DNA of 64,000 bases from Acephala macrosclerotiorum (Eukaryota; Ascomycota; Leotiomycetes; Helotiales; Mollisiaceae): positions 1 to 64,000 of the forward strand of contig MU119432.1 in the NCBI GenBank assembly GCA_014904845.1, in the 5' to 3' direction. Positions within the stretch are counted from its first letter, which is position 1. Every line of letters starts with the position of its first letter. The position numbers were made by a program, and so were the translations under genes. Under the pieces are notes generated by a model that worked only from the letters and a program-made list of their open reading frames with translations, made no database searches and was not told where the DNA came from. Of the stretch, positions 26,227 through 36,143 are shown one piece after another.

Positions 26227-27539
26227 TCAGAACAGCTTATGAAACAACCCCCCTTTGAACCAATCCGCATTGCCTTTATAAGCATTGTCCAGAATATCGC
26301 ACCCATATTGAATACATTCCATTAGCTTCGGACTTTCAGACCATTCGGTACGACATGGCCAGATGATGAGATGCACGCCGCAGTAAAGCATCGTATCGAA
26401 AGCATCCTGGGTCTCGATTGATCCGTATGTCTCCAAGAACGATTCAAGAATGAGTGGGACAGACGCGGAGTTTTCGAAGAAATAAAGAATGTATAGCTCG
26501 GCAAACATAGTCCCCAGGTCGATCACGATAGATGAAAGATGGCAAAGTTCCCAGTCAAGCACAAAGATCAATTGCTTGCTGTCTAAATCGATATCAGATT
26601 TAGGATCGTCGCCGAGTTCATTTTTCTCAACACTCTTTGCTGAGCTCGCGAACACGAGGCTGAAATCCAATCAGAATCGAATAACAAGAGATACGCATAG
26701 GGTATAATTACTTCCCGGGCCAGAAGTCCCCATGAATGATCCCAACGCCATCATCTCGATGGGTGATGGCCGTTATCCGCTGGCTCACGTGTTGGAACAG
26801 AGACTTTTTGTTATCAAGCATCTCAGGAAATTTCTCTATAGTCGCGTCGAGCCGTCCGCAAGATAAACGGTACTTGAATACACCAGCTTCTGTGTAACTG
26901 CTGAGGACCCTTCGCAGACCTTCTTGGTCTGGGTGCCGGCCCCACCTGTGGAACTTCACAGCCCACGCGCCTATCACTCTTCCGCATGCATCTGCAAAAG
27001 CAGGTTCGAAAGATTTATTGAGCAGATGTGCTTTCAGAGTTGAGGTGTTGGGAAGATCCTCAATGATCTGAATGTAGTTGCCAGGGAAGTAATGTAAAAT
27101 TTCTGGAACCCGAACTAGGATAGAGGGTGACCCATCACAGACTTCCTTGCTGCAGGAAGATGGTATTTGGTGGGCAAGCACTTGATGCTCGTAGTACTAA
27201 AGATTTGAACGCCTATATTAGCCAAAACTTAACTGTTCACGGGCGCGGAATGTGAATTTGGATGATTAACATTGTGAATAGGGAAACGCTCACACTGCGG
27301 GTCTTGTGTAGGGTAAATTCCTCGCCCGTCGTTTTCTCTACCTTTAGTTTGTCTTCCGTCATCTTTACCACAACGGTCTCTCCATGACCTTCGATTGGAG
27401 TTGCAAGCCTATTGCGAAAGGCGAAGTTGATAAACCCTCCGGGCAAGCGCTCAAGGCCCTGGCAGGCATAACTCGTATCTTGGAGGGCATCTTCAACAAC
27501 GTTTTGAGCAATTTGCCATTCGGAATCGGTGTGAACCAT
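26227..27539 (-). CDS. Aminoglycoside phosphotransferase (APH)-family protein
   Basis: Three exons, 27539-27294, 27196-26712 and 26659-26227, joined by GT-AG introns of 97 and 52 bases, give 387 residues. The second splice completes the Asn of the catalytic loop HGDFWPGN. An N-lobe Lys is in VVVKM, and the metal-binding Asp lies in FVLDWE (DFG-equivalent). This is the protein-kinase-like APH/choline kinase fold found in many fungal small-molecule kinases of unknown substrate; real aminoglycoside resistance is not implied. The key residues are all present, so it looks intact. No signal peptide is seen, so it is probably cytosolic. It has no evident partner; the next genes are the 25.7-kb pseudogene (convergent) and a phosphatase on the same strand 1.8 kb upstream. 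Confidence 0.85.
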
Positions 27540-29332
27540 TTTCTTATCTGTCGTAGAATATCAATTGGAGTTTGATTTTGTTTTTTTGGATGCAGTTGTC
27601 CGAATGCCGAGACGCGCTGCATACGAGTTCGGGCATTGGCCGCACAGTCATTCGCGGGCGTAGCGAGTTCTATTTATACTACAATCTTGCATCTCAGGCT
27701 GAAGCTGTCTATACACGCGCAGTAGAGCTACGACGTTCCAGCGCTTCGAAGACTGAAGTGCCTGAGGGCGAAGACTCAACACCTGTACGTAGGAGCCTCG
27801 AGGCTCCGGGTGCCCTCTACGAACCTGCGGAGGAGTATAGGACGTGTATTCCTAGTATCACACTACCTCTAGGACTGCGTTCAGGCGCTCTCACACTCCT
27901 CCTGAGAATTGAGGCTCTTTATGCTGCCAAGACGATCCCAGAGCTAAGATTGAGTCCGGCAACACGACGACGACAACTCCCCTCTCGACTGTAGAGTCCG
28001 CACGCTCCGACTCGATCGATCCCATACCTATTTCCGAATATCAACGGTGAATACTAGCTCAACCCAGAGTCTTCGGTAATGATTCTACAAAGAAAGCCAC
28101 ACCCATTTCACTTCGACTATTCGATACGTCGGTAATATTCGGAAGGTGGAGGCTCCTGCGTGTGCTGATACCACACGTTCAAGTGGAGGGAGGAGGTTAC
28201 AATCAAGGCTATTATAATTCAGGGTTGTTTGAGCAAAGAGGAAGAGGGTTTGGAGGCATATGAGGCTTTGAGAGAATATGAGGATTGTGCCTGCGGGAGC
28301 AATACATGTGATAATTTGGTGGAATGGATCATTTCCCTCTTCCTGAAAGCGTCAGCGTTCACGATCAAATCCTTCCCTAGGCCGTATTAACTAATGCGAG
28401 ACGAGGAGCGGAAAAGGCACAATGAGATGGAAGGGCGTATCACAGAGGAGGGGGAGAAGGGGGATATCTGTTGCTCTACAAACTGCTTTAGTAGTCTACG
28501 GTGGTGGTTTCATCGTCCATAAGGGTGTGTGGCGTAGTTTAGGGCTTTGCCCTAGGCGCTAGCTGGCAGATCTCTAAAGCATGTACTGCGAGTATCCCCC
28601 ATTATGTAGGCTCATCTCCCGTCTATAAATAATGATAATCAAATCTACACTGAAGACTGAAGTGCCTCAACGATCAACATCCAGAATCGAGCAGGCCAAG
28701 TTGAACCCCGAGCGAATTTCCGAGAACACGGGAGGTGAGGATGCTATTCAGGAGAAGGTGCAGAACGCACACCAATATGACAGAAGCCCATGGGGGAAAC
28801 AATCAATCAAAGAACAGAGGGCTCGAGATCGTGTCCGAAGCATCGGGTCCCCAATATAATAACTGTGCACTCGCTCTAGGAACTTGGCGTCTTGCTTCGG
28901 AGGGTCACTGCGGACGATAAAGACTGTGGATAGGTGGAGTGGGGTAGTCACTGGAACCTGACCACGGTACGTAATTCGATTACAGAGGGGCCAGGATGCG
29001 TACATAGAGGCGAAGACGAGGGAATTGATCCAATTTGTATATTACTGTCACGTGGAATACCACAAATCCCAATGGCTTCACAGTCAGCAGCGCAAACATG
29101 TCCAAATTATTAGGCAATAAAACAGGGGTTCATATGCTACGGGTTAATGGATAAGAAAGCAGAAGGTACAAGCCAGAGCATTTGATATGAGCATCTATAC
29201 AAAAAGGGTGTATGGAGACCCCACCCATATACAGTCGAAGGTGCTGAATAGCCACTTTGTAAACTCAGCCCAGGATCGCAGACGCACCTCGCTCTCTTTT
29301 AGTGAAAGTTCAATTCAACCTACGTATTCAGT
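27540..29332. other. Intergenic region with gene debris
   Basis: About 1.8 kb of normal GC without a convincing gene. Frames at 27572-27994 (+, 140 codons) and 28632-28859 (+, 75 codons) look eroded and match nothing I know. A perfect 16-base palindrome GGAGCCTCGAGGCTCC is at 27792-27807. Related words ctgaagtgcct occur near 27752 and 28659. Part of it must carry the promoter of the minus-strand APH gene and the 3' end of the phosphatase gene. Confidence 0.4.
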
Positions 29333-30922
29333 TCAATATCCAGCCGGTTCCGGTTTGACTGGAAATGTAGGATCATTCAAGTTGCTCCAGCAATCTTGCT
29401 TCCAGTGCAGTGGCGTGAATTTATCGACAATGCCTTTGAATGCTTCGAGGGTGCAGAAGCTCTCATCGCCATCAAGATGCTTCCCGGAAGCTTTGCAGCC
29501 AGGAACTGTGACAGGCTGGCCGTTAAACAGTATGCGTACATAGTACCCATCTAGTTTGGACCGCACCGAGGGCTGCAAGGAATCGATTTTTTTACGGCCG
29601 ATTGAAGGAGCTTTTTCAACAATCCGTTTCTTGTCCATGGCTTTGCCTGGTAGAAAAGGCTGGCGGAGCCCGTCGTTGATTCTAATATGTTGTGCTGATC
29701 CACTTGGGGAGGGGATTTCGTCCGCCTTCGATGCTGCGGACACGGATTCTTCGGCCTTTCTGAACAGCTCGAGGGCAATATGGCTGGTGAATTGCGGCCA
29801 AGTCTCAAGCTTTAAGGCACCAAGACTTGTCAAAATAGCCGCTAGTGTGGTGTCGTGACAGCCACTTAATCCCAGCTTGACAGTAGCGTTCGGGCGATTG
29901 ATGCTTGATGGAGCTCCGTCCAACCTTTTGACCTGACAAGATTTTTCCTTGCTATTCTTTTCAACGCTCAGGATCATTCGTGATACAACGTCGCCCAGGA
30001 GAGAACCAATCCCAAGAACCCGATACTCTTGAGATTCGTTATAGCCACTAAACCATTCCTCTATCACTAGTCGGTTTATGATAGCCATGCCTTTCTTGTC
30101 ATAAAACTCATTCGGCAGTTTTGTCCCAGATCCATGAGCAAGGGTCGAATTGATTGTGTCCAAAACCCCAGATAGGCGTGGTTGCGAGTCTATAGCAACT
30201 CTCTGGCCATCTTCCGGCATCCATTTACCGATCAAGTCATTGACATAATCCATCTCTGTCGATGTATTCCACCTCTCAGCACTCCTCCGCGAGAATGCCT
30301 GAGCTAACTGAGCGAACCTCTTACAATAGCCATTGTTTGGGTTAAGTGTCTCATCGGTAGGTGCACGTAGAATGATTGCAGGAGGAGGAAAGATTTTCGA
30401 TCGAGAGTGTGGAGGGTACATGCCCCAAAATGTTTCTTGCAAGGACTCAACAGCCCGAGGTATGCGAGTAGCTCGAAGATATACCATCTCCGGATCACTT
30501 ATTGTAGATGGCAGAAACCGCAGTTGATCAACGTATAGAATTCGGAGATATGCACCTAGTGCTTGTGAGCTCCTTCTTCCCTGATCTGTTAGCTCTCCGA
30601 GGTTGCACATTCCTTCGATCTCTCCTCGAGGACCTGATACAAGCACAGGGTTATCGTCGGGGTCAAATGTCTCAAGATGTCGTCTCCAATGCGAAGGACT
30701 CCAGCTTGAAGAATTAGTGTTCATTGTGACACTGACTAGCTGCTTCGCAGCGGAGCAGTACGGCCAGAAAGCAGCTAGACCTGCGTTCTCAAAACGGGCG
30801 GAGGTAGGAGCTCGCTCGCCATGGCGCAAGAGGATTTGAACCTGCTCTAGCTTCAGATTGCTGGGATATAGCTTTCGCAGTTCTTTCTCCGAACAGGGCG
30901 TGCGAGGAGGAGACGGAGCCAT
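29333..30922 (-). CDS. Histidine phosphatase superfamily protein (clade 2, acid phosphatase-like)
   Basis: Single exon, 529 residues. The phosphate-binding motif RHGERAP is at residues 33-39 (the His is the phospho-acceptor) and the proton-donor HD pair is at 356-357 (GCHDTTLA), the two signatures of branch-2 histidine phosphatases. A CKASG...GDESFCTLEAF segment near the C-terminus matches the usual end of the fold. There is no N-terminal signal peptide (MAPSPPRTPCSEKELRK), so it is probably intracellular, nearer to lysophosphatidic-acid-phosphatase-6-like proteins than to secreted phytases. Substrate unknown. The start chosen is the only ATG before the motif; AT-rich DNA begins about 40 bases upstream of it, leaving little room for a normal promoter. 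Confidence 0.9.
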   Translation of the reverse strand: MAPSPPRTPCSEKELRKLYPSNLKLEQVQILLRHGERAPTSARFENAGLAAFWPYCSAAKQLVSVTMNTNSSSWSPSHWRRHLETFDPDDNPVLVSGPRGEIEGMCNLGELTDQGRRSSQALGAYLRILYVDQLRFLPSTISDPEMVYLRATRIPRAVESLQETFWGMYPPHSRSKIFPPPAIILRAPTDETLNPNNGYCKRFAQLAQAFSRRSAERWNTSTEMDYVNDLIGKWMPEDGQRVAIDSQPRLSGVLDTINSTLAHGSGTKLPNEFYDKKGMAIINRLVIEEWFSGYNESQEYRVLGIGSLLGDVVSRMILSVEKNSKEKSCQVKRLDGAPSSINRPNATVKLGLSGCHDTTLAAILTSLGALKLETWPQFTSHIALELFRKAEESVSAASKADEIPSPSGSAQHIRINDGLRQPFLPGKAMDKKRIVEKAPSIGRKKIDSLQPSVRSKLDGYYVRILFNGQPVTVPGCKASGKHLDGDESFCTLEAFKGIVDKFTPLHWKQDCWSNLNDPTFPVKPEPAGY

Positions 30923-30960
30923 GATCGTTGGCGGAATGATGTTAAATGTCGGTTGAAATT

Positions 30961-32560
30961 ATACTGTTTTAAGTTTATAATAATATTCCTAGAATATGTT
31001 GCTTTTGTTTTTTTATCGAAAAATATCGATTTTTTAAAAATACGTTATTAAAATTATAAAAAAAATTAAATTTTAATTATTTGTTCGATTTAAAAACTAA
31101 TATCAATTTTTTTCCTATGTATGTAATATTAATACTTTTAATAATAAGCGATTTTATTTAAATTTAATCGAAATATTTAAATATAACGATTTAATTAATT
31201 TATTAAAAAATTCTATTGTTATATAACTTTGAAATAATACGTAATCGTTTTAATAAAAAATATTAAAATTTCGATTTATATATAATCGCGTTATATTTAT
31301 AATTATAATATATTAATTAATTTAAATTATATAAAATTTATAAATAAATTAAATATTAATTAAATATTATTAAACTTTAAATTTTAAACGATTTTATTAA
31401 TTTGTTATTACGTAAATTAATAAAATATAATCGTATTTAATTAAAATAATAATTCTAAAAATTCTAAAATTATATATTAAATAAAATAATTTAAATTAAT
31501 TAAATCGATTGTAATAATTTAATATAAAAAACGAAATTTTTTTAAAAAAATATTTTTAATATAAAAATTTAAAAATATTTTTTTATTTAAAACGTTAAAA
31601 TAATAAAATTTTTTATTTTAATTATATAATTATATATTAATTAAAATAATTAAAATTAATTAAATTAATTATAATAATTTAATATAAAAAATAAAAATTT
31701 TAAAATTTTTTTTAATAATATAAAATTTTATAATAAATACGTTTTTATTTTAAATATTAAAAAAAAATTAATTTATTAATTTTTATTATTTAATAAAATT
31801 AAAAATTAAAAATAAAAATAAATTATTAAAATTAAAAATTTTATAATTTTTTGTAAAAATATTTTTATAAAATTTATAAAATAAAATATATATTAAATAA
31901 AAAAAATTATTTATTCGTTGTTAATTCATTTAATAAATTATCGAATAAATTTTTATTTTTTTAAAATAAAATAAAAATTTGAATTACGTTTTTATATTAA
32001 AATTTTATTAATAATTTATTAAAAAATAATATATTATTAATATTATAAATAAATTTATATAAATAATATAATATAAAAATTTATTAATTAAATTAAAAAA
32101 TAATAATATTTTTATTAATATATATATATCGTTATTATTACGAAAATAAATAAATATATATAATATAAATAATTTAAATTTATAAATAAAAAACTCGATT
32201 ATATATAAATATTAATTTAAAATTATAAAATTTTATTATTTTTAATAATATTAATATAATTTTATTAATTATTCGTTTTAAAAATTAATATTAATTTTTT
32301 TAAATTACGTATTATTTATATAATACGAATTATTTTAATTATAAACGAAATTTTTTAATTTTAATTAAAATATTTAAATATAAAAATTTAACGATTTTAT
32401 AATTTTAAAATAATTATAATATTATAAAATAAATTTCTAATTTTTTACTATTTAATTTTTATTATCGAAATATTATTAATATTTAAGATTTTTTAATTTT
32501 ATTCGATTTTTTTTTTTAAAAAAAAAACTATGTTTTTTAACAAAAAAAAAAGCGAAACGA
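30961..32560. repeat. AT-rich block with copy 2 of a dispersed repeat
   Basis: RIP-like A/T DNA directly upstream of the phosphatase gene. The segment at about 31465-31965 is a more heavily mutated copy of 5100-5760. No coding frame. Confidence 0.75.
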
Positions 32561-32603
32561 CACATTCTAGGAATATTACTATAGTTTGAAATTGAGTCAG
32601 CAA

Positions 32604-33170
32604 TCAAGGAGCCACCTGTGTGCCACCAAGTTGTCCGCCCTCTGTCCCTTCTCTTTGGAATTCCAATCCGCCTTTGGTCGAGGACTCCTCTTCCGAGTGA
32701 GTCGCTAAATCCCGATTATGGCGAACTGGCGATGAAGGACCGTAGTAGTGAAGGGATACGGGATACAGACTTTCGAATTCAAGCTCTACCTCGGAATCTC
32801 CTTGCACGACGATGCTGCACAATGGCCGACGAATCATCTGTATACGAAATAGGAGAATGTTAAATTGTGCCGTCGGACTATATACTTGAAGGAGCGACGG
32901 TTTAAGGTCTTCCTGAGTTACGAGGAGAGCAAGCAACTATTAAGTGGCTCCAAGTCAGCCAGCCGAAGGGAGGGGAAGCTGTGTGATCAGAACAAGATGG
33001 CAATGAAGAACGAGCTTACGAGTGGAGAGCTGGGAGTTCATATCAATTATTAGTGTTATTAGTTTGTACAGAGTGCTCACTTCGCTTGAATTTTCGCTTG
33101 ACTTTGATTCGATCCCGAATGTCCTAAGAAGTTTGTTAGGATTGAAGAAGCTTTGCGCGCAAATTTCCAT
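32604..33170 (-). CDS. Uncertain small gene or debris
   Basis: Two minus-strand frames, 33170-32955 (71 codons) and 32936-32604 (110 codons), could be exons: the first contains a GTGAGC donor after SSENSSE, and a GTATACAG acceptor precedes MIRRPLCSIVVQGDSEVELEF in the second. The protein resembles nothing I know and I cannot prove the splice. It lies 49 bases downstream of the stop of the 33.2-kb gene, so it may also be its 3' untranslated region. Confidence 0.2.
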
Positions 33171-33218
33171 GGCGCATACGGGGTGATACAGAGTAGCGAT
33201 TAAGCCAGAACAGAAAAC

Positions 33219-34151
33219 CTAGGGTTTCCCAAATGCTACGATGACGGTCTGTCCATCTTCATAAGCTTCAGACACAACAGCGTTGTTTTGCAACTCCTCG
33301 CTGGCAGCAATGAGCTGTTCCATGCCCCAACCAACCAAATCCTTCTTACTGTTCGTCCCTTCATCGGTGCCAAAGAGTGCCCCCTTGACGTAATCCTTGT
33401 GCCCCTTCACGTTACCATCTTCACTGAGCTGGATCTTCACCACACGATAAGCAAACACGTAATCAGAGCCGTTATCGAACTTCACCTCTCGCTCCTTCGT
33501 ACTGTTTGTCTCAACCTTTGGCCCACCAGATATGGGCACACCCGTCAGTGTCGTCCCATCAAAACCAACTTTGAGCATTGCTTCATATCCTTTAAGCGTC
33601 TTACTAGTGACCGAAGCACCGCGTGCTATCTTGACGCCCGTGATCATATAGACGGGCTTCTTGCATCTGGTCGCTGATATGTAGGCGATGACGCCCTCTG
33701 CTTTCAGACTATTCTCGATATATGCCGCGTCCGGTTCGAAAAACTTTGTCTCCAACTGACGGAACTTATAAATATCATCTCTTCCTTGCTTTACGCCTAC
33801 GCTAACACCGGTGCCAAAACCCAAGATCATCTGCAAGAAGCTAGCCCACAGTGCGACCTTGTTGTGTCTTGCGGTTTTGATGACATCTTCCCAGTTGTCC
33901 TTAAACGATTCTTGTAGGTCGTTTGCGGGTACTGCTACCCGCTGGTTGTCTCGATGGTTGAGAGACTTCTGTGGAGTCTTCGGATGGACGATGATGCTCC
34001 CCAAGGCAATGAGGCCGTCGGCTGGGAAGTCGCAACTGGGCGCCAGGAAATACGTAGGCGTAGAAGGTATCGAAGCCATGACGCGCGACGTAGACTGGCT
34101 GGCAGAACCAAGGTTCTGATATTGCGGTTGCTTGAACATATTTTGTCGCAA
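33219..34151 (-). CDS. Small conserved fungal protein, candidate gasdermin-like pore former
   Basis: Single frame of 310 codons. The likely start is the internal ATG at 34079 (MASIPSTPTYFLAP), giving 286 residues, because conserved-looking sequence begins there. The N-terminus has the layout YFLAP...GLIALGSII...P..P..SLN, followed by ALWASFLQMILGFG, FRQLETKFFEP, VYMITGVKIARGAS and DYVFAYRVVKI, alternating strands in a mostly beta protein. Length, the central strand-rich core and a Gly/Lys-rich C-terminal tail would fit fungal gasdermin-like proteins (RCD-1, HET-Q1 type), whose genes often sit beside protease genes. The next intact gene on this strand is a subtilase. The assignment is from memory of the family's look, not an alignment; the gene call itself is firmer. 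No frameshift or stop is seen. Confidence 0.6.
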   Translation of the reverse strand: MRQNMFKQPQYQNLGSASQSTSRVMASIPSTPTYFLAPSCDFPADGLIALGSIIVHPKTPQKSLNHRDNQRVAVPANDLQESFKDNWEDVIKTARHNKVALWASFLQMILGFGTGVSVGVKQGRDDIYKFRQLETKFFEPDAAYIENSLKAEGVIAYISATRCKKPVYMITGVKIARGASVTSKTLKGYEAMLKVGFDGTTLTGVPISGGPKVETNSTKEREVKFDNGSDYVFAYRVVKIQLSEDGNVKGHKDYVKGALFGTDEGTNSKKDLVGWGMEQLIAASEELQNNAVVSEAYEDGQTVIVAFGKP

Positions 34152-34730
34152 CGTGGAGGCTTACTTGCGCCGGGCTGCATGTCGACCTGATTTCTGAATG
34201 GCCTGAACATGGGAAACGATATATCGACCCCCTTCCGAATCGGGCATCAGCTCCCTTAGCCATCTACTTGTAACTCTACAACGCTACATCAGAAAAAGCT
34301 GCTTTAGAACCGACAAATACGATCTCGTATATTTCTACCCCTCAGCAGATATAGGATGATTAAATCATGGATTTCGATTGATCCAGTGTAGACTCTCGAG
34401 AGTAGGATATTCGGTAAGTGTCTAGCGCTGGCGCTTAGACCACCCTATCAAAACTCGATAGAATCAAAAACGTAACAAAAGCAGGGGTTTTAAGAGGTCT
34501 TCTCTACATAGAAATTAGTACAACCATTAGTTAATTGATTTCTATCAATTAAATCAAGTTGAAACGACTCCAATAGTCAAATTGTAGTAGAAGTGGTGCT
34601 ATAGACTTGGGGCTCCCCGCACTGCACTCTACCCGATTAAGAAAGCAGACTCGACTCGCTGAGGCAGTGGAACATGAGCTTGCATCCATACTTCAGTGAT
34701 GTATAGTAAATTGACAGTGTGTGATGACTT
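34152..34730. other. Intergenic region upstream of the gasdermin-like candidate
   Basis: About 580 bases of ordinary composition with no gene. It holds short inverted words (tctagcgctggcgctta near 34420, and aattgatttctatcaatt at 34536-34553, an inverted AATTGAT). It should contain the promoter of the downstream minus-strand gene; the transposon begins at 34731. Confidence 0.4.
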
Positions 34731-36022
34731 ACGAGCCTGCGGGCACTGGTCTGTACTCTACAGGGCATTTTAATCACTTTCATCAACAATAGAGTATAAA
34801 GCAGCATTTAATTAGGTGTAGACCAGCCATGGCGCTGCATTAGAACTGTGACCCAATGCTCTTACTTTAAAATCAGCTTGTTTATCCATTCCTGTGGTAT
34901 TGCCTCCCACTCTTCTAAAACTGCCTGCCTCATCTCTGCCTCGGTTGTAGTTTGGTGCTGTCGTTAGTGAAGAGCTTGTTTGATCCAGCGCCAGCAATTT
35001 TCGATTGGATTCATATCGGGAGAGGTAGAAGGATGAGGTAAGAGGATAATGCCATGCCTTGAACGGTACTGCGCACAGCAGTTTGTGGTTGATTTGTGTC
35101 CGTGGGCTGAATTCCCGTCCTCCATAAATAATGGCGCAACCCCAAGGGCGTGTATAACTAGAGCAAAGGCGTCGAGAATGGGTAGGAGGTATTTAAGGAC
35201 TTGTGCTAAGTAATCGACCTGTTTAAAAGCACCCTCCTTGCCTGTACCGTCGACGAAAATCAAGGGACTCTTGTAGTCGTAACCAATCGCTCCCCAAGCA
35301 TTAACAGGCGTCGTATGGCTACGGTGGAATTGATGTTGAATACAGTCCTCGCAGTACCTCTCTGACTCTCCCTTCTTTGTGTTCCTTGTTACCCTGCCTC
35401 TCACAGATCGTCATCCTACGTGGAAGGTAACCTCATCTGACCAAAGGACTCGTAGCCACTCCACTGTCCAAAAGATGTGTGCAATTGCCCAGAGATACCG
35501 GCCGTAACTTGTACAAGTGTGAGATATGGCTTTTGACACGTAAAACAACGGTAATAGCCTTTTTGGTGCACCCTGCGCTTGAGTGTGTCGATAGAGCACG
35601 CCAAACCAAGCTCCTCCCGTATCTTCCACCAGTTCATTATACGTGTCTCCCACCGCTGCGAGCAGTATTCGATAGCTTCGTCAACTTCTCGATCAGATAG
35701 GAGGAAGGTATGGCCGTATCGATTAGGGCGTTGTTGTTCTGGGTGAGGGTAGCCCAGGATCTTCCGGATGGAGCTCTCTTTTAGCCCCTTGTACCGTAAA
35801 ACTAGCATACAAATCGGCACCTTTCCGAACCAGTGCAACTGGCGTATTGCCTCCTTGTGCTTAGTTGCAATTTCAAAGCCTTTCTTATAATGCCAGTCGT
35901 CAAGGGGAGGCGTAGAGGGCGCTTTTGGAGCCATAATTATGATGAAAAGTGGGTGGAAAATTTAGGCGGGAGAATTTCGGGAAAATGCCCTGTAGAGCAC
36001 AGACCAGTGCCCGCAGGCTCGT
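34731..36022 (-). mobile_element. Tc1/mariner-type DNA transposon, inactive
   Basis: Flanked by 41-base terminal inverted repeats (34731-34771 and 35982-36022) that differ at one base and begin ACGAGCCTGCGGGCACTGG. It encodes a decayed DDE transposase on the minus strand. Size (1292 bases) and domain content are typical of Tc1/mariner. A clean TA duplication is not visible: TA lies at the left junction and TT at the right. It separates the subtilase gene from the gasdermin-like candidate. The near-identical repeats argue for a fairly recent arrival despite the broken transposase. Confidence 0.9.
34812..35934 (-). pseudogene. Tc1/mariner transposase pseudogene
   Basis: Starts at ATG 35934 (MAPKAPSTPPLDDWHYKKGF) with a helix-turn-helix region (KESSIRKILGY). 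A frameshift near 35510-35530 is needed to reach YLWAIAHIFWTVEWLRVLWSDEVTF (shown in parts: LWSDEVTF carries catalytic Asp 1). An in-frame TGA follows FHVG. The frame resumes with RGRVTRNTKKGESERY, the second Asp in MEDGNSAHG and the third acidic position in SPDMNPIENCW. A TAA follows IKQALH and another TAA follows INKLILK, where relatives probably have Gln (CAA). At least two of the stops are explained by C-to-T change (CGA or CAA). All three catalytic acids survive in the DNA, but no intact protein can be made. Confidence 0.88.
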
Positions 36023-36143
36023 TGCACAGTCAAAATCGTGAAAGCCAAAGTATAGGCGAACAATTGCTCGGGACATATCTGAATTGGTATTGACCCCAAT
36101 AATCCTTATGCTTATTGAGGCAGCTATGTCTCACTCTTAACTC

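Noticed and set aside
26227..27539. Antibiotic-resistance gene
   Set aside because: The fold motifs are those of the broad APH/choline-kinase-like family in a fungal, intron-containing gene; nothing indicates drug modification.
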